Assembly (NCBI RefSeq): GCF_034702125.1
Contig: NC_085878.1
Location: 21,848,002 to 21,912,001 of the forward strand
Origin: Engraulis encrasicolus
Taxonomy: Eukaryota > Chordata > Actinopteri > Clupeiformes > Engraulidae
Direction: 5' to 3'
Length of the DNA stretch: 64,000 nt
Positions 1 to 13,300 of the stretch are shown in pieces. How positions within the stretch are numbered: position 1 is the first letter of the stretch; every line of letters begins with the position of its first letter. Made by a program: the position numbers and the translations under genes. Under the pieces are notes generated by a model. It worked only from the letters and a program-made list of their open reading frames with translations, searched no databases and had not been told where the DNA came from.

Positions 1-649
1 AAATGTCAAGACTTATACGTCCATACATACCGGAATGTAGAATGTTGTGTTTGAGAATGTAACTCTGCAGCTCTTAGGCACACAACTGCCACAGCACTGG
101 TCAGGCACAGGTACATACTCCTGGTTCTGAGGGCAGGGAAAGGATTCAGTGGTTATCAAATTTGTCATTTAAGATATTAAAATACATGGCATGTTTACAT
201 GAAGTTGGGGTGTAGTTATGAAGTTGTTCTATTTTGGCGGTTTTAATATTAAAATTAATATTTAATATTAAAAAGTAAGTTAACATCAGGAGACACATCT
301 TGTGTCTTCAAGTAGATGCAGATTGAAATGTAAGGTAAGTCTAATATAACATTATGGTAACACTTTATTTTAGGGATACATCTATTAGCACTTATACATA
401 CAATGTGCCTGTATAAGTAACTTGTAAGGCATGTACAGAGCAAAATCAAACATTTGTTAGGCATGTATTAGCAAATGTCTTGTTCATGCACAATAAGGGA
501 TTTATTACCAATTTAACCTTAGTAAGGACCTAATAGGCCTTAGTGTTTGCTTAGTATATGCCTTACAAGTTGCTTATGCAGGCATTAAAATTGTATGTAT
601 TAGTGCTTATAGATGTATCCCTAAAATAAAGTGTTACCAACATTATTTT

Positions 650-693
<44 letters not shown>

Positions 694-3600
694 AATGATG
701 ACTATTATTATTATTATTATTATTATACAATAACATATAATAGCTGAAAAATTATTCAGTCACTAATCCTCATGTCTGCGGTAATTACAACATACAAAGT
801 TTCAGCAGATGTAAAACAAACCTCTGGGCAGGTTTTGACGCAGTCAACGTGAGTACACTGAACGGAGTGCAGCTCTGTAGTGGGGTCGATAGTGGAGCTA
901 CAGACACATGTCTCACAGGAGTTTTTGGATGGAACACTTTCCCCGGCCTGTGAGGAGACGAGAACAGGAGAGAGAACAAGTCAAGACAAGACAAACCTAC
1001 CTTGGTGGTGTCACAGACACAGAGTTGAATATAAAAATACAGTGAAGCTAGATGTGGTAGTACGTAAAATGCGTAGGTCAAAGGTAACCTTTGCAGTGCA
1101 TACACAGATACTGCATAGCAGCATTTTTTCTTTCAACAAACTGAAGTCACCGAATAATCCAATTTTAAAGGACAGAGTTCTGCAAGTAACTGCTTGATTA
1201 TTACCTGGTACTCCTTGTTATCGTAGACACACACTGCTTTGGGCTCTGCAAACAGCAACAAAAAAACAACCAACAGCTCTTTAGAAACTATCCACTAGCC
1301 ACCTCACTGAGTTTGTTAAGTTTTGCCAAAAAAAAGAAAAAGGAAAAAAAAAGAAATAAATGTATGACTGACTGACACCATGGTCATCAGACTATTTATC
1401 CCTATAGACACTCACCGCAGGATTGAGTATAACAGCAGCCTTCGGTTTTATTGACAAGTTCGAAGCCAGGTTTATCACAGATGACAGGGGTTACTGCAGG
1501 ACATTTTATTGGCTCACACTGGACGGTGAGTGAGTCTCCATCACATGTACATTCCTCACATCCAGCCTGCCATGTCTCGTTCACCTACAATGCAAGCACA
1601 ATAACACCATTCATGTATTGGATAGAATTATTGTAAAATCTATATAAAGACTTGTTATGTCTGAGTTGTATACGTTGTCATTATACAGTATATACAGTAC
1701 ATACCTTTTTAGGGTTGCCATCTGGACCAGTGCAGTCTAAATAAGGAAAACACAAATGCATTTGAATTATTTGTTTTAATTATATTTTTTAACAGTGACT
1801 TGCAACTCATGAATATAGTATTATATTGTTTCTGCTGCTTGCTGTGATTCTGCTAAAAGCCGTACTGTATTCACATGTGACACTTACCGCAAGAGGTGAC
1901 ACAGACGTCGCTGTAGCTGCTGAACAGTATGGTTCCTTCCTCACAGAAGCATCCCTCCTTTATTCCCGAGCTGTTACTCTGGAGGGTCAGGTATTTGTCG
2001 TTGTAGCTGCGGGATACAACAGCACAAAATGATAACCAATACAACAGCACACATGCATTCACTTACTGTGTAAAAGCCAAGGTAAATCCATAGCATGTAG
2101 CATGAGGATGCAGTTTGAAATGTGTTGCAAAGTTCATTTGTAAGGGTGCAAATCATCTATAAAAGGTTTAATTACTTGGAGTTGCAGGTTGGTTGGACAA
2201 TAGGGCCGCATGCCTTGTAGACCTTTGTTGCCGGGCATGAAGATGCTGAAACAAAGTAAACAGGACAGGTCAATTCCTTGCAAAATGTCTAGAATATGGC
2301 ATTCCCTCAAGTAGCACTACTTGGTGCAGTATCAGCCCTACTCTTGCAGTATTCCTACAGTATATACTACAGTAGGCCTACATGGTAGCTTCAGATGGCA
2401 TACAACAGGACATTGGCTCAAGGAGCCAGATGATGCAGAAAAACAACACACACTGATATGCAGTGGTCACAATAGATGTCCATTACAGGTGTATTTTGGA
2501 ACTACCAGTTAGATAAAAGGTCAATCAAATGACGCAGACTTGATGTTTATACGTAGGTGTGTGGAAGACGTCACGTGACTTACGGCAGTCTCCCTTGGTT
2601 TCGCCCCGCCAATCCACACAGAAACCTGCTTTGCCACATGCAGATGCATAGGCATGGAGAGTGGTGCAGGCAAGTAGATTGTTTGTGCACACGTCAACGT
2701 CACAAGCTTCCTTGTAAGGCTCAGGGGGAATCACCTTCCGGCACTCCTCGAAAACACTGTCGGAGCAAATAAAGATATACAGTATATGTTAAACATCAAC
2801 TGAACGGACATGACATCTCAACAAATCACTGACCGAAGACAATAGAAGAAGACAAGACACTTATTTAGTGACAGAAAAAAACACTACTTAAGTATAATTG
2901 TGACTATTTAGTGCCAAAAAAAACATGAATCCTCCTCCTATCTGTGCACTCTTCAAACTCTGATTGTTGGGAACTGCTGTCACTCAAAAAATGCGCTCAC
3001 GTGGTTGGCTGCTTACCATCTTGCTCCTCCTCACATCGCGAATGTTTGTAAACGGGACACCTGTGTATAGGATTAAGTTGTGTCAGTGTTACTCACGGGC
3101 TGTTTATGATTCCACAGATCTTGGGAGTGCAAGGAACTTCCTTGGTGGTGGTTTTCGAAGGTGTCGTGGTGGTGGTTGGCGTGGGTGTTGGGGGTGTCTT
3201 ACACTGGTCGTTAGGAATCAGCCATGATGGGCCGGTTATTGAGCAAGACTTCACCTGACCGGTAGGTGTACGGCAGTCGTTCTCTTTCGAGTTGTCACAA
3301 GAACCTAATTTTAAAAAAAACGTGGAGAGATATCCATCAAAGCATGATTAATTTACTCCTAAACCCATACACACCATCACTTCACATAACCAAAGAAAGT
3401 GACCATTAAATAACCATTTTCATGGCCTTAGCCATGGCTCAAACGGCTGAGGCACTGGCTGCTATGCCGGAGAATCTGTCATTACCTATCCTCCTCCATT
3501 TCTCTCTCCCACCCATTTCCTGCCGCCACTCTTCACTGCACTATCCTAACAAAGGCAAAAAAAACCTCCCCCAAAAAAGAGCCACTGGTTCAGCACTCAC

Positions 3601-4255
3601 CGCACTGTCCCTCAGTGTTGTTATGGAAGAGGGAGAAGGGCAGGTCGATGCCAAAGGAGGACCCAGTGTAGCTGACCTGAGCCTGAATTTGAGGGATTTC
3701 CACAGCTATCTCCGCTCCGGTGGTCGTGATGATGAAATCCGCGTTTTTGAAAGCAGGGTAGACACGCTTTTGGTCAACTATTACCTGTGTTTCATATTAA
3801 AATAGGAAGGAAATGGGAAATGAAGTGTTCAGTTGTCAGTTATAATGCAATTAATGCCCAGCACTACGGTATGTTTTCTTGATATCCATACAAAACGTTT
3901 TTTAAAAAATTACCGCATTGGCAACTTCGCCACTTGAAGTTTGCGTCTGTGTAAGGACCACCACGTAAGTTTTGTAATAGATGGTCAGGGTTTCTGGACA
4001 GAACGAACTGTCCTCACTGGCACAGTCATGATAATTTATTTCGGCCTTGAAATTGTGTTCAGGGGTTATTTCTTGAACCAAAACATATGAGCATGGTGTA
4101 TTGTCATTGTTGTAGCTTTTGCCATCGAACGTGATGTAGTGAGATCCTCCCCATCCATTACAAGAGCCTGTGTAAAAGACAAAGATTATTGGTTATACTA
4201 TGGAGATGATGGATTATGCATTACTCAGCCACCTTATTTTTGTTACTAATCACAG

Positions 4256-4354
<99 letters not shown>

Positions 4355-7300
4355 ATATTGTGTTCTATACTACTCTGCTTCCTAGGTCAGTGAATACTTG
4401 AATCCCTACCATTGTGCTTCTGGACTATACAATGACGACTCTGGTAGTATGGTAAATGGACTGCATTCATATAGCGCTTTTCCACCCCTTCGAGCAATTT
4501 GCTTTACATTGTATGCCTCACATTCACCCATTCACATGGTAGATTGGACAGTGGGTAAATCTTACTCTTGACTCTTCTAATTCCTGCACCTATTTATTAC
4601 CCATTTTAGTCTTATATTTATCACTTGTATCATAGCCTACCACAGACCCTATTGTAAAGAACAACCTGATTGCATATATTTATTTTATTATATATATCTT
4701 CTAAAGAACCCCTATCACTTAATTACTTAATGAACATATGTAAAAATAGATTTTAACTTACACTCGCACACATATGAGAAGCAGCATCCACTTTCATCAA
4801 AGACCTTCACTGGAATTCTGCCGCTTCCGCAAGTTGGTATTTCGACTGGCTTGCACGCAACATGAATATACACAACCTTGCCATTATTACATGTTGCATT
4901 CTGGCAGCTGTTCACAGTCCAAGTTTCACCATTCTGCAACGAGATTAATATATATATATATATATATTTATTTGTATTACTCCAGAATTAAAAACACATT
5001 TTGTGCCATTTCTTTTTAAAATATATAAATATATTTCTTAAATATTACAATAAGTACCGTACATTTCAACATTTTTCAATAGGCAATTCTTACCTTTCTA
5101 GGAGGGACCACCGAATTACAATTGAGGTTAGAGGTGGTGGTTGGCGGAAGAGTGGTTGTGGTGGGTTGTGTGGTGGGTTGTGTGGTGGGTTGTGTGGTGG
5201 GTTGTGTTGTTGTGGAGGACCATGTGGTGTAAACAGTTGTGGTTGAGCTTGCTTGGGTGGTTGTGGTCACAACCTTGGTGGAAGACACAGTAGTTGGGGA
5301 TGGAGTAGAGCCACAAGGTTTTGCCTCCTTTACCACAACACATGACTCATTGCAGTAAGCTAAATAGCACCATCCAAATCCGTCTGTTGTATTGTAAATA
5401 CTGGAACCTTTTTTCAAGTGAAAACAAAAATTATGTTAGACGACAAATAATTTTAAATCGAAAAAAGTTACATTTTAAAAAGTATAAATTTTATAATGGG
5501 TTAAGAAATACCTGAGGGATAACTGCTTCCATTAAGTACGCAATAGCATGGACCAATTGTTGTCGATGGTGGCAAAGTTCCAGTACGGTCCGGCAGTGTT
5601 TGCGTGATTGGAGCAATCGCAGATTCTGCAGTAGTGGTAATTTGTCCAGTGGTGCTTTGCACAACAGTGGTAGTCTCAACCTTTGGTGGCTTTGTAGACG
5701 TGAATTCTTCTGTTGTGGTTTCGATAATAGGGGTGGTGGTTGGCTTTACTGTTGTTGTGGTAACTGTGGTGGTCTCAGTGACAACTGAAGTAGTAGATGG
5801 AGATGTAGGCCCAGTGGTTTCAACCCTTGGTGGTTTAGAAGATGTGGAAGCTTCCTCTGTTGTATGGATTTCTACTGTGGTTGTAGGTGCCTTTGTTGTA
5901 GTGGTGGCAGTAGTTGGCCTTGATGTAATAACAAATGGGGTTGAAGGCTCTGTGCTAGGTACAGGTGTCTCCTCAGTTGTCAGTGTTATCACGGGTAAAG
6001 TAGCTGTAACTGGTTCAAGAGATGTCCTCAAAGGTGTTACTTCAGTTATGCTTCCGGTGGTACTTTGTAAAACCACTGTAGTTGTTGGTTTAACAGTTGT
6101 GGAGGAGGTTGTTGGCAGGGTTGTCTCAACCTTTGGTGGCTTTGTAGATGTGACTCCTTCCGTTGTGGTTTCAAACACTGAGGTGGATGTTGGCTTAACT
6201 GTCGTTGTGGTCACTGTGGTTGGTTCAGATGTTATTATTACAACAGCACCTGATGTTTCTGTGCTTTGCCCAGCAGTTGATGTTGATGGCTGACGTGTTG
6301 TGGTGGTCTCATTGACAACTGGAGTTGTGGATTCAGTTGTAGGCCCAGTGGTTTCAACCTTTGGTGGTCTAGTAGATGTTGTGGAAGCTTCCTCTGTTGT
6401 TTGGCTTTCTACTGTGGTTGTGGGTGCCTTTGTTGTAGTGGTGGCAGTAGTTGGCCTTGATGTAATAACAAATGGGGTTGAAGGCTCTGTGCTTGGAACA
6501 GGTTTTTCAGTGGAAGTTGTCTCTATGGGAGTTTGTGTTGTGGAAGCAGTTGTTGGCAGGGTAGTCTCAACCTTTGGTGGCTTTGTAGATGTTACTCCTT
6601 CTGTTGTCGTTTCAAACACTGAGGTGGTTGTTGGCTTAACTGTCGTTGTGGTAACTGTGGTTGGTTCAGATGTTATTATTACAACAGCACCTGATGTTTC
6701 TGTGCTTGGCCCAGCAGTTGATGTTGATGGTTGACGTGTTGTGGTAGTCTCAGTGACAACTGGAGTTGTGGATTCAGTTGTAGGCCCAGTGGTTTCAACC
6801 TTTGGTGGTCTAGTAGATGTTGTGGAAGCTTCCTCTGTTGTTTGGCTTTCTACTGTGGTTGTGGGTGCCTTTGTTGTAGTGGTGGCAGTAGTTGGCCTTG
6901 ATGTAATAACAAATGGGGTTGAAGGCTCTGTGCTTGGAACAGGTTTTTCAGTGGAAGTTGAGGGCCTCCTAGTTGATGATGTCTCTATGGGAGTTTGTGT
7001 TGTGGAAGCAGTTGTTGGCAGGGTAGTCTCAACCTTTGGTGGCTTTGTAGATGTTACTCCTTCTGTTGTGGTTTCAAACACTGAGGTGGTTGTTGGCTTA
7101 ACTGTCGTTGTGGTAACTGTGGTTGGTTCAGATGTTATTATTACAACAGCACCTGATGTTTCTGTGCTTGGCCCAGCAGTTGATGTTGATGGTTGACGTG
7201 TTGTGGTTGTCTCAGTGACAACTGGAGTTGTGGATTCAGTTGTAGGCCCAGTGGTTTCAACCTTTGGTGGTTTAGTAGATGTTGTGGAAGCTTCCTCTGT

Positions 7301-10300
7301 TGTTTGGATTTCAGCTGTGGTTGTGGGTGCCTTTGTTGTAGTGGTGGCAGTAGTTGGTCTTGATGTGATCACAAATTGGGTTGAAGGCTCTGTGCTAGGT
7401 ACAGGTGTTTCAGTGGAAGTTGAGGGCCTCCTAGTTGATGATGTCTCTATGGGAGTTTGTGTTGTAGAAGCGGTTGTTGGTAGGGTTGTCTCAACCTTGG
7501 GTGGCTTTGTAGACGTGACTCCTTCCGTTGTGGTTTCAAACACTGAGGTGGATGTTGGCTTAACTGTTGTTGTGGTCACTGTGGTTGGTTCAGATGTTAT
7601 TATTACAACAGCACCTGATGTTTCTGTGCTTGGCCCAGCAGTTGATGTTGATGGTTGACGTGTTGTGGTTGTCTCAGTGACAACTGGAGTTGTGGATTCA
7701 GTTGTAGGCCCAGTGGTTTCAACCTTTGGTGGTCTAGTAGATGTTGTGGAAGCTTCCTCTGTTGTTTGGCTTTCTACTGTGGTTGTGGGTGCCTTTGTTG
7801 TAGTGGTGGCAGTAGTTGGCCTTGATGTAATAACAAATGGGGTTGAAGGCTCTGTGCTTGGAACAGGTTTTTCAGTGGAAGTTGTCTCTATGGGAGTTTG
7901 TGTTGTGGAAGCAGTTGTTGGCAGGGTAGTCTCAACCTTTGGTGGCTTTGTAGATGTTACTCCTTCTGTTGTGGTTTCAAACACTGAGGTGGTTGTTGGC
8001 TTAACTGTCGTTGTGGTAACTGTGGTTGGTTCAGATGTTATTATTACAACAGCACCTGATGTTTCTGTGCTTGGCCCAGCAGTTGATGTTGATGGTTGAC
8101 GTGTTGTGGTAGTCTCAGTGACAACTGGAGTTGTGGATTCAGTTGTAGGCCCAGTGGTTTCAACCTTTGGTGGTCTAGTAGATGTTGTGGAAGCTTCCTC
8201 TGTTGTTTGGCTTTCTACTGTGGTTGTGGGTGCCTTTGTTGTAGTGGTGGCAGTAGTTGGCCTTGATGTAATAACAAATGGGGTTGAAGGCTCTGTGCTT
8301 GGAACAGGTTTTTCAGTGGAAGTTGTCTCTATGGGAGTTTGTGTTGTGGAAGCAGTTGTTGGCAGGGTAGTCTCAACCTTTGGTGGCTTTGTAGATGTTA
8401 CTCCTTCTGTTGTGGTTTCAAACACTGAGGTGGTTGTTGGCTTAACTGTCGTTGTGGTAACTGTGGTTGGTTCAGATGTTATTATTACAACAGCACCTGA
8501 TGTTTCTGTGCTTGGCCCAGCAGTTGATGTTGATGGTTGACGTGTTGTGGTGGTCTCAGTGACAACTGGAGTTGTGGATTCAGTTGTAGGCCCAGTGGTT
8601 TCAACCTTTGGTGGTCTAGTAGATGTTGTGGAAGCTTCTTCTGTTGTTTGGCTTTCTACTGTGGTTGTGGGTGCCTTTGTTGTAGTGGTGGCAGTAGTTG
8701 GCCTTGATGTAATAACAAATGGGGTTGAAGGCTCTGTGCTTGGAACAGGTTTTTCAGTGGAAGTTGTCTCTATGGGAATTTGTGTTGTGGAAGCAGTTGT
8801 TGGCAGGGTAGTCTCAACCTTTGGTGGCTTTGTAGATGTTACTCCTTCTGTTGTGGTTTCAAACACTGAGGTGGTTGTTGGCTTAACTGTCGTTGTGGTA
8901 ACTGTGGTTGGTTCAGATGTTATTATTACAACAGCACCTGATGTTTCTGTGCTTGGCCCAGCAGTTGATGTTGATGGTTGACGTGTTGTGGTGGTCTCAG
9001 TGACAACTAGAGTTGTGGATTCAGTTGTAGGCCCAGTGGTTTCAACCTTTGGTGGTCTAGTAGATGTTGTGGAAGCTTCCTCTGTTGTTTGGCTTTCTAC
9101 TGTCGTTGTGGGTGCCTTTGTTGTAGTGGTGGCAGTAGTTGGCCTTGATGTAATAACAAATGGGGTTGAAGGCTCTTTGCTTGGAACAGGTTTTTCAGTG
9201 GAAGTTGTCTCTATGGGAGTTTGTGTTGTGGAAGCAGTTGTTGGCAGGGTAGTCTCAACCTTTGGTGGCTTTGTAGATGTTACTCCTTCTGTTGTGGTTT
9301 CAAACACTGAGGTGGATGTTGGCTTAACTGTCGTTGTGGTAACTGTGGTTGGTTCAGATGTTATTATTACAACAGCACCTGATGTTTCTGTGCTTGGCCC
9401 AGCAGTTGATGTTGATGGTTGACGTGTTGTGGTGGTCTCAGTGACAACTGGAGTTGTGGATTCAGTTGTAGGCCCAGTGGTTTCAACCTTTGGTGGTCTA
9501 GTAGATGTTGTGGAAGCTTCCTCTGTTGTTTGGCTTTCAACTGTGGTTGTGGGTGCCTTTGTTGTACTGGTGGCAGTACTTGGTCTCGATGTAATCACAA
9601 ATGGTGTTGAAGGCTCTGTGCTAGGTACAGGTGTGTCAGTGGAAGTTGAGGGCCTCCTAGTTGATGATGTTTCTATGGGAGTTTGTGTTGTGGATGTCGT
9701 TGTTGGCAGGGTTGTCTCAACCTTTGGTGGCTTTGTAGATGTGACTCCTTCCGTTGTGGTTTCAAACACTGAGGTGGTTGTTGGCTTAACTGTCGTTGTG
9801 GTAACTGTGGTTGGTTCAGATGTTATTATTACAACAGCACCTGATGTTTCTGTGCTTGGCCCAGCAGTTGATGTTGATGGTTGACGTGTTGTGGTGGTCT
9901 CAGTGACAACTGGAGTTGTGGATTCAGTTGTAGGCCCAGTGGTTTCAACTTTTGGTGGTCTAGTAGATGTTGTGGAAGCTTCCTGTGTTGTTTGGCTTTC
10001 TACTGTGGTTGTGGGTGCCTTTGTTGTAGTGGTGGCAGTAGTTGGCCTTGATGTAATAACAAATGGGGTTGAAGGCTCTGTGCTTGGAACAGGTTTTTCA
10101 GTGGAAGTTGTCTCTATGGGAGTTTGTGTTGTGGAAGCAGTTGTTGGCAGGGTAGTCTCAACCTTTGGTGGCTTTGTAGATGTTACTCCTTCTGTTGTGG
10201 TTTCAAACACTGAGGTGGTTGTTGGCTTAACTGTCGTTGTGGTCACTGTGGTTGGTTCAGATGTTATTATTACAACAGCACCTGATGTTTCTGTGCTTGG

Positions 10301-13300
10301 CCCAGCAGTTGATGCTGATGGTTGACGTGTTGTGGTGGTCTCAGTGACAACTGGAGTTGTGGATTCAGTTGTAGGCCCAGTGGTTTCAACCTTTGGTGGT
10401 CTTGTAGATGTTGTGGAAGCTTCCTCTGTTGTTTGGCTTTCTACTGTGGTTGTGGGTGCCTTTGTTGTAGTGGTGGCAGTACTTGGTCTCGATGTAATCA
10501 CAAATGGTGTTGAAGGCTCTGTGCTAGGTACAGGTGTCTCCTCAGTTGTCAGTGTTATTACAGGTAAAGTAGCTGTAACTGGTTCAAGAGATGTCCTCAA
10601 AGGTGTTACTTCAGTTATGCTTCCGGTGGTACTTTGTAAAACCACTGTAGTTGTTGGTTTAACAGTTGTGGAGGAGGTTGTTGGCAGGGTTGTCTCAACC
10701 TTTGGTGGCTTTGTAGATGTGACTCCTTCCGTTGTGGTTTCAAACACTGAGGTGGATGTTGGCTTAACTGTCGTTGTGGTCACTGTGGTTGGTTCAGATG
10801 TTATTATTACAACAGCACCTGATGTTTCTGTGCTTGGCCCAGCAGTTGATGTTGATGGTTGACGTGTTGTGGTTGTCTCAGTGACAACTGGAGTTGTGGA
10901 TTCAGTTGTAGGCCCAGTGGTTTCAACCTTTGGTGGTCTAGTAGATGTTGTGGAAGCTTCCTCTGTTGTTTGGCTTTCTACTGTGGTTGTGGGTGCCTTT
11001 GTTGTAGTGGTGGCAGTAGTTGGCCTTGATGTAATAACAAATGGGGTTGAAGGCTCTGTGCTTGGAACAGGTTTTTCAGTGGAAGTTGTCTCTATGGAAG
11101 TTTGTGTTGTGGAAGCAGTTGTTGGCAGGGTAGTCTCAACCTTTGGTGGCTTTGTAGATGTTACTCCTTCTGTTGTGGTTTCAAACACTGAGGTGGTTGT
11201 TGGCTTAACTGTCGTTGTGGTCACTGTGGTTGGTTCAGATGTTATTATTACAACAGCACCAGATGTTTCTGTGCTTGGCCCAGCAGTTGATGTTGATGGT
11301 TGACGTGTTGTGGTGGTCTCAGTGACAACTGGAGTTGTGGATTCAGTTGTAGGCCCAGTGGTTTCAACCTTTGGTGGTCTAGTAGATGTTGTGGAAGCTT
11401 CTTCTGTTGTTTGGCTTTCTACTGTCGTTGTGGGTGCCTTTGTTGTAGTGGTGGCAGTAGTTGGCCTTGATGTAATAACAAATGGGGTTGAAGGCTCTGT
11501 GCTTGGAACAGGTTTTTCAGTGGAAGTTGTCTCTATGGGAGTTTGTGTTGTGGAAGCAGTTGTTGGCAGGGTAGTCTCAACCTTTGGTGGCTTTGTAGAT
11601 GTTACTCCTTCTGTTGTGGTTTCAAACACTGAGGTGGTTGTTGGCTTAACTGTCGTTGTGGTCACTGTGGTTGGTTCAGATGTTATTATTACAACAGCAC
11701 CTGATGTTTCTGTGCTTGGCCCAGCAGTTGATGTTGATGGTTGACGTGTTGTGGTTGTCTCAGTGACAACTGGAGTTGTGGATTCAGTTGTAGGCCTAGT
11801 GGTTTCAACCTTTGGTGGTCTAGTAGATGTTGTGGAAGCTTCCTCTGTTGTTTGGCTTTCTACTGTGGTTGTGGGTGCCTTTGTTGTAGTGGTGGCAGTA
11901 GTTGGCCTTGATGTTATAACAAATGGGGTTGAAGGCTCTGTGCTTGGAACAGGTTTTTCAGTGGAAGTTGTCTCTATGGGAGTTTGTGTTGTGGAAGCAG
12001 TTGTTGGCAGGGTAGTCTCAACCTTTGGTGGCTTTGTAGATGTTACTCCTTCTGTTGTGGTTTCAAACACTGAGGTGGTTGTTGGCTTAACTGTCGTTGT
12101 GGTAACTGTGGTTGGTTCAGATGTTATTATTACAACAGCACCTGATGTTTCTGTGCTTGGCCCAGCAGTTGATGTTGATGGTTGACGTGTTGTGGTTGTC
12201 TCAGTGACAACTGGAGTTGTGGATTCAGTTGTAGGCCCAGTGGTTTCAACCTTTGGTGGTCTAGTAGATGTTGTGGAAGCTTCCTCTGTTGTTTGGCTTT
12301 CTACTGTGGTTGTGGGTGCCTTTGTTGTAGTGGTGGCAGTAGTTGGCCTTGATGTAATAACAAATGGGGTTGAAGGCTCTGTGCTTGGAACAGGTTTTTC
12401 AGTGGAAGTTGTCTCTATGGGAGTTTGTGTTGTGGAAGCAGATGTTGGCAGGGTAGTCTCAACCTTTGGTGGCTTTGTAGATGTTACTCCTTCTGTTGTG
12501 GTTTCAAACACTGAGGTGGTTGTTGGCTTAACTGTCGTTGTGGTAACTGTGGTTGGTTCAGATGTTATTATTACAACAGCACCTGATGTTTCTGTGCTTG
12601 GCCCAGCAGTTGATGTTGATGGTTGACGTGTTGTGGTGGTCTCAGTGACAACTGGAGTTGTGGATTCAGTTGTAGGCCCAGTGGTTTCAACCTTTGGTGG
12701 TCTTGTAGATGTTGTGGAAGCTTCCTCTGTTGTTTGGCTTTCTACTGTGGTTGTGGGTGCCTTTGTTGTAGTGGTGGCAGTACTTGGTCTCGATGTAATC
12801 ACAAATGGTGTTGAAGGCTCTGTGCTAGGTACAGGTGTCTCCTCAGTTGTCAGTGTTATTACAGGTAAAGTAGCTGTAACTGGTTCAAGAGATGTCCTCA
12901 AAGGTGTTACTTCAGTTATGCTTCCGGTGGTACTTTGTAAAACCACTGTAGTTGTTGGTTTAACAGTTGTGGAGGAGGTTGTTGGCAGGGTTGTCTCAAC
13001 CTTTGGTGGCTTTGTAGATGTGACTCCTTCCGTTGTGGTTTCAAACACTGAGGTGGATGTTGGCTTAACTGTCGTTGTGGTCATTGTGGTTGGTTCAGAT
13101 GTTATTATTACAACAGCGCCTGATGTTTCTGTGCTTGGCCCAGCAGTTGATGTTGATGGTTGACGTGTTGTGGTTGTCTCAGTGACAACTGGAGTTGTGG
13201 ATTCAGTTGTAGGCCCAGTGGTTTCAACCTTTGGTGGTCTAGTAGATGTTGTGGAAGCTTCCTCTGTTGTTTGGCTTTCTACTGTGGTTGTGGGTGCCTT

